The notes below the pieces were generated by a model, which did no database searches, was not told the origin of the DNA, and was given only the letters and a program-made list of their open reading frames with translations. 64,000 nt of DNA from Cercis canadensis (Eukaryota; Streptophyta; Magnoliopsida; Fabales; Fabaceae). The DNA is taken from positions 482,741 through 546,740 of the forward strand of contig QAOA01000060.1 in NCBI GenBank assembly GCA_003255065.1. The letters are read 5' to 3'. Shown here piece by piece: positions 58,825-64,000 of the stretch (the first letter of the stretch is position 1; every line of letters begins with the position of its first letter). A program made the translations under genes and the position numbers.

Positions 58825-61800
58825 AAGCTGGATCAAGGAGATTAATTGATCCAAGCTTGGAGAGCAGGTGTTGAAACTGAGTGAATGCAAGGGACTTGGT
58901 GAAAATATCAGCAAGTTGATCATGGCTGTGAATGAATGCGGTTTGAATTACCTTGGATTGAACTTGTTCATGAATATAGTGACAATCAACTTCAATGTGT
59001 TTGGTACGTTCATGAAACACAGGATTAGAGGCAATATGCATAGCTGCCTGATTGTCACAAAAGAAGAACATCGGTTTGTTGTTTAAGAAACCCAAATCTG
59101 AGATAAGACCCTTGAGCCAAATGAGTTCACATGCAGTGGAAGCCATGGCCGGATACTCAGCTTCTGCACTTGAGCAAGCAATTACATTTTGCTTTTTGCT
59201 CTTCCATGTCACGATGTTCCCTCCAACAAAGGTGCAGTAGCCAGTAGTGGATTTTTTGTCAATAGCATTCCCTGCCCAGTCAGCATTAGTGTATGCCATG
59301 ATACCAGTATGACCATTGTTCTTCATGATGATTCCCTGGCCAATGGAGCTCTTGAGGTATCTGAGAATCCTTTTAACAACTTTTAAGTGAGCTTCAGTGG
59401 GTGCATGCATGAATTGGCTTACAAGGCTGACTGCATAAGTTATATCGGGGGTCTAGTAATGGTGAGATATATAAGCTTACCCACCAGTCTTTGGTAGTAA
59501 TTGATGTTGCTGAGATATGTTCCTTCTAAGTCCAACTTCAATTTGCTATCAAGTGGGGCACGAGCTGGTTTGCAATCTATCATCTCCACTTCTTGAAGCA
59601 AATCAATCACATATTTCCTTTGACTTAAAAATAGTCCCTTGGAAGAAGTAGTCATTTCAATCCCAAGGAAGTATTTTAATACTCCTAAGTCTTTGATGGA
59701 AAATTTATGATGAAGAGAATGCTTAAGAGTGTTAATCTCATCAATATTATCACCCATGATGATGATATCATCAACATAGATTAGGACAACTAATTTACCA
59801 ACTAATCCAATTCGAACAAACATGGAAGAATCAGCTTGACTTCTCTTGAAACCAAATTCTTCAAGGACATAGCTAAGCTTGACATACCAGGCACGTGGAG
59901 ATTATTGTAATCCATAAATGGATTTGTGAAGCTTGCAGACCATACTTGAATTCTGTGCTTGTGAATGACCAGGAGGCAATTTCATGTAAACTTCTTCTTC
60001 AAGATCTCCATGCAAGAAAATATTTTTTACATCCATTTGATACAAAGGCCACTCATGATTTACTGCAATAGATAAAAGAACTCTGACTGTACTCATCTTA
60101 GCCACTAGAGCAAAGGTCTCCTTATAATCAACTCCAAATATTTGAGTAAAACCACGAGCCACCAATCTTGCCTTGTGTCTTTCAATTGAACCATCAGAAT
60201 TAAACTTGGTTTTATAGATCCACCTACTACCAACAACCTTCTTTCCTTTTAGAAGTTGAACAACAGTCCAGGTTTTATTTTCTTCCAAAGCCTAAAGTTC
60301 TTCTTCCATGGCTAGCCTCCAAACATCTTGAAGATTTGCTTCTTCAAAATTTTTTAGTTCACTTTCATTTGACAGCTTAGTAAGAAAAGCTACATGAGAG
60401 TGAGAGAATTTTGAGTAATTTACAAACTTGTGGATTGGGTACCTAGCGCTGAGCGCTGGCTTACTGGAGAAATTGTTTGGCTTGGGGTGCCTAGCGCTGG
60501 GTGCTGCGACGTTGGCGCTGGGCGCTGGATCCCCTGAGAGCTTCTATTTGCTTGATTCTTCACACTGAGTCCCTAACTACAATCTCCTAATGCTTCAACA
60601 TTGTATGTTGCATAGTCTTGCAGTCTTGGTGGTGGATGTCTATCTCTAGTTGGATTCCTTCGAGGTTGAGCTAAGACCACAGAAGGTTCAACTCCACTCT
60701 CTTCTATAGCTGAAGTGTTATTGTCATGGGAAACCACTTGTGAGACTTCAGCTTCATTTACAACACTCATGTTGTCAATACTGGTTGCATGAGAATTACT
60801 GTCATGAGGTACTGAAAGTACATGGTCACTAGATTCCACTGTAGTTGGTAATGGAAACAAATCTAGTAAATGCTCCCCAAGACGATTTTGATCTGATATT
60901 TTGTTGAAATAAGGTTTGGTCTCATCAAATCTTACATCTCTTGAAACAAACAACTTTCTAGAAGATGGATTGTAGCATTTGTAACCTTTTTTAGTGGAGG
61001 AATAACCCATGAAAACACATTTGACTGCTTTGGGATCTAGTTTGTCTCGGTGATGGGATTGGATATGAGCATAACAAGTATAACTAAAGGTTCTTAGATG
61101 GGAAAGGTTAATTTTTTTGTTTTTCATGACCTCATGTGGAGATTTTGAATCCAGAACACGACTAGGCAGTCTGTTGATAAGATAGATTGCGGCAAGAACT
61201 CTTTGAGACCAAAATCTCTTAGGCACATTCATTTGTAACATTAGAGCCCTAGTTTTTTCAAGTAGATCCCTATTCTTCCTTTCGGCAATTCNGTTTTTTC
61301 AAGTAGATCCTTATTCTTCCTTTTGGCAATTCCATTTTGCTGAGGGGTACCTACACAACTTGTTTGATGTATAATGCCATGTATGCTCAAATAGTCAGTC
61401 ATGTTTTTGGATGTTTATTCAGTGCCATTGTCAGACCTTAAGATGTGAATTTTAGACAAAAACTGGTTTATGACAAGATTATGAAAATTCTTGAAAGCAT
61501 TCATGACTTAACTTTTGAATTTTAGGAGGTACAGCCAGGTGACTCTTGAAAAGTCATCAACAAAAGTAATGTAGTACCTATAGCCATCAAAAGACTCTAG
61601 AGGTGCAGGTCCCCAAACATCGAAGTGCACCATCTCAAAAAGCTTGCTAGCTCTAGATATGGAAGAATTAAATGGAAGTCTAGTAAATTTGGACAAATGA
61701 CAAATTTCACATACAAGTGAGGATTTGCATAAAGTGGGGAACAAGGTAGACAAAACAAATTCTGAGGGATGTGCTAGAGTTGATGCCACAACTGATGTTC

Positions 61801-63354
61801 TAGATTTGAATTGACTTGGAACCCTTTTGGAACATTCAGGTCCTTTGAAAAATAGTACAGCCCATTTAGGTAGTGACCTTCACTAATCAGCTTCTTGGTG
61901 GCTAGATCCTGAAAAATAACATTGTGAGGGGAGAAAATTGCAAGACAGTTGAGAGAATTTGTAATCCTTCCTACAGACAACAATTGAAAAGGAAAGGATG
62001 GAACATATAAATTTGTGGACTCAACACTCGATGAAATTAATTTAATTTTCCCTCTTCCTAGAACTGGTACACCTCTACCATTTGCTACAGAAACTAGTGA
62101 TGGTTTAGTGTAGCTTTCAAAATTGTTTAGCTTTGAATATTGGTTTGTCATGTGATCAGTGGCACCTGAGTCTATGATCCAAAAATCATGAGAATGACTA
62201 ACATTTAGAGCAGTTGAAAGAGCACACACAATACCTGGAATATCTCCTTGAGGACCACGATCAGACTCAGCTAAGAATCTTGCAAACTGCCCAAGAAGAG
62301 TAGTTTGGTTTCCACCAGTCAACACTTCTCTTGTACTTCCTTTTTTGGTTTGAAGATAGGTTGAGAACTCATTTATCAAGTCAGCTGGATTGCTTGTGAA
62401 GTTCATCGGCCCATCAATTGATGTAGCAGTAGCAACATAGTTTTTGTTTGTATGTGATCTAGTTTGTGAGCCCTTGTAGTCTCTTGAAGGCTTGTTCTCA
62501 AACTTTGGCTTCAACTCAAGATGTAATATCCAACATCGATATATTAGATGTCCAATATTATTGCAGTGCACACACTTCAGGTCTGGCTTTTTTCCCTTGT
62601 ACACTTTATCTCCAGATAACTTGTGATTTGTCACAAAAGCTCTAGCCTTAGACACACTAGATTTTATGTCAATATTCATGACTTTCCTACGTACTTCTTC
62701 TCGCTGGATAGTAGTGCAAACACTTGCAAACTATGGTAGTTCAGGGTTCATTAGAATATGGCTTCTAAGATCTTCATATTTAGACCCCAAACCTGCTAGC
62801 AAATGAAATTTTTTATCTTCCTCGGACCTTTTTAACAGTACAGCAACATCAATAGTATGTGGTCGATACATATCTAGTTCATTCCACATATTTTTCATGC
62901 AACCAAGATGATGAACGCATGATTTATCACCTTGTTGGAGACTTGCAAGATTCCTCTTAAGTTGGAACACTCTAGCAGCATTGTTTTGATTTCCATATGT
63001 ATCTTTGACTGCATTCCAAAGAGAAAGAGAGGATTCTGAAAAACTAAAGATTTCAGACAGTTTAGGATCCATGGAGTTGAGGATCCACAACATGACCAGT
63101 TGGTCTTTGCATAGCCAAGCTTCATACTCCGAAGACGAGGTGTCAGGTGCCTTAATGCTTCCATTGATAAATCCGAGTTTGGATCTTCCTCCAATGGCAA
63201 GAGATACTGCTCTAGACCATGGAAGATAGTTAAACTCATTTAATAACACAGAGCATAATCGTTGGTTTGGGTTGACTTCAACTTTTGAAAAACTGGAGCG
63301 AGTTGCTGTGAAGCTTTTAGCATCAGAACCAGAAGGATTTTCTTCTATCATCAT
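58820..63354 (-). pseudogene. copia gag-pol polyprotein, disrupted
   Basis: Gag starts at 63354 and keeps a CCHC knuckle (CVHCNNIGHLIYRC, near 62570). Protease has DSGATDHM (near 62160). Integrase has CEICHLSK, FDVWGP, VDDFSR and SDNG. Reverse transcriptase has QMDVKN.FLHGDL and YVDD (near 59780). RNase H ends ADIFTKSL. Breaks seen: stop codons at 62731-62733, 61415-61417, 60292-60294 and 59902-59904; frame changes near 61775-61790, between 61241 and 61508, within 60294-60573, and near 59410-59450; and an N-joined 40-bp duplication at 61292. A GCGCTGGGCGCTG-rich insert (about 60447-60530) lies between integrase and reverse transcriptase. Confidence 0.92.
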
Positions 63355-63413
63355 TCAAGAATGTATAGAAGAATAGAAGGAAACAATGAAAAAACAAGCC
63401 GGTTAAGATTCTT

Positions 63414-63425
63414 GCTCTGATACCA
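63414..63425 (-). other. primer-binding site, initiator Met tRNA type
   Basis: TGGTATCAGAGC immediately inside the 5' LTR on the minus strand, the usual plant copia site complementary to initiator tRNA-Met. Confidence 0.9.
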
Positions 63426-63699
63426 TGAAGAAAATGATAGAGAGAATAATTTTTCTCATTGTATTTCTTTACACAATTACAAAGGTATATATGCATAAGT
63501 TGATGAAGGCTAATATCCACTAGCCAGTCTAAGAACTGTTGGACAATACACCACAATCTTAAAAGTAGGAAAACTCTAATTACAAGTAACAAAGTCAAAA
63601 ACACTAAACGTGTAAAAGGGACAACCACCAATAGCTAGCCACAACAGCTAGCAAGACAACAACACAATAGTTGTCAGTACTCCACCCATACTTCCAATA
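63426..63699 (-). repeat. 5' LTR of the copia element
   Basis: 274 bp, ending CATTTTCTTCA before the primer-binding site. The first about 90 bases are strongly diverged from the 3' LTR, and the remainder aligns well. Confidence 0.85.
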
Positions 63700-63751
63700 C
63701 ATCAAAATACAAAGTAAAACTATAAAGTAAATAAATGGAAGAATTGAAGTT

Positions 63752-64000
63752 TTATGACAGACCTCCACACTTGTAGCCCACAGGACGATCTGCTATATTG
63801 CAACATTTAGGAATGGTAATTGCAATCTCTGCATTGCCACTAGCACTCTTGGTTGTGTTAGAAAGCATAACAGTGCAGAGGCAAGCAGGGTTCTCGCCTT
63901 GTTTCTTTACTTAACCGCAGCACCTATTAGAAACTAGAGCATTGCCATCCCGTGATGCCGTTATATAGGGAGCATTTCTGAGAATGACAAGAAGGCATTC
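63752..64000 (-). pseudogene. lipid-transfer-protein (LTP_2 / DIR1-like) gene piece with an internal stop, cut by window end
   Basis: The frame enters at 64000 and ends at the stop 63752-63754, 83 codons including the stops. It matches the mature part of small plant lipid-transfer proteins of the At3g53980 / At5g05960 kind: a first Cys (EC), a CC pair, NPACLCTVMLSN, IAITIPKCCN and IADRPVGYKCG. Two faults argue against function. A TAA stop (63911-63913) falls just after the CC pair, and the Cys normally in the LAPC position reads as Tyr. The signal-peptide exon lies beyond the window. The copia 5' LTR sits only about 50 bp past its end. A sequencing error at the stop cannot be excluded. Confidence 0.75.

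Larger units (their letters stand above)
58557..63699 (-). mobile_element. degenerate Ty1/copia LTR retrotransposon
   Basis: A complete outline on the minus strand: 5' LTR 63426-63699, primer-binding site 63414-63425, gag-pol 58820-63354, polypurine tract 58816-58824, 3' LTR 58557-58815. The protein order gag, protease, integrase, reverse transcriptase, RNase H is the copia order. The two LTRs are clearly diverged and the coding region carries several stops and frameshifts, so the copy is old and immobile. No matching 5-bp target duplication was found; the LTR outer ends have mutated (TATTGG instead of TGTTGG). Confidence 0.92.

Noticed and set aside
58557..63699. Copia element considered as possibly active
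   Set aside because: At least four stop codons, several frame changes and clearly diverged LTRs show it is a dead copy.
1..64000. CRISPR arrays, bacterial operons, phage or plasmid functions
   Set aside because: The window is plant nuclear DNA with spliced genes; no spaced repeat array or prokaryotic gene organisation is present.

Overview
The window is nuclear DNA of a flowering plant, most likely a eudicot. It is AT-rich, with large GT-AG-spliced genes, a plastid-targeted ribosomal protein, plant-only families (PMEI, KCS, LTP, F-box) and a dense layer of plant transposons (Mutator-like, hAT, copia, LINE, MITEs). I could not fix the family or genus from sequence alone.

Layout. 1-9 kb: a small cluster of pectin methylesterase/invertase inhibitor (PMEI) genes, with two intact copies on + (5445-5990 and 8031-8552) and three remnants. 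A 2.0 kb Mutator-like element (2347-4350) with perfect 9-bp target duplications carries a captured piece of a 2-hydroxyacyl-CoA lyase gene. 9.4-15.5 kb: a two-exon stress-response A/B-barrel (HS1-type) gene on -, divergent from a seven-exon plastid ribosomal protein S1 gene on +. 16.5-26.5 kb: a 14-exon NEMF/Rqc2-type gene on -, convergent with S1. 26.7-30.2 kb: a hAT-type element, a MITE and a three-exon 3-ketoacyl-CoA synthase (KCS) on -. 30.2-35.3 kb: AT-rich spacer and a complete solo LTR with a 5-bp target duplication. 35.7-38.5 kb: an intact F-box gene and a broken neighbouring copy split by a MITE. 40.1-57.4 kb: a 26-exon UPL6/UBE3C-type HECT ubiquitin ligase on -, with TE insertions in its introns. 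58.6-63.7 kb: a degenerate copia retrotransposon with both LTRs. 63.75-64 kb: a broken lipid-transfer-protein gene running off the window end.

How the genes relate. They are ordinary single eukaryotic genes, not an operon. NEMF and UPL6/UBE3C homologues both serve protein quality control, and S1 serves plastid translation. The PMEI / HS1 / UPL6 neighbourhood recalls Arabidopsis chromosome 3 (from memory UPL6 = At3g17205, HS1 = At3g17210, PMEI2 = At3g17220), so part of the window may be an old conserved block. Exon boundaries below were joined by hand from GT/AG signals and reading phase; every multi-exon model keeps phase from start to stop.

I found no new defence, RNA or gene-cluster system. 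The most unusual items are the gene-carrying Mutator-like element, a KCS that lacks the expected catalytic histidine, and six single N bases, most of them flanked by direct duplications, that look like assembly joins.
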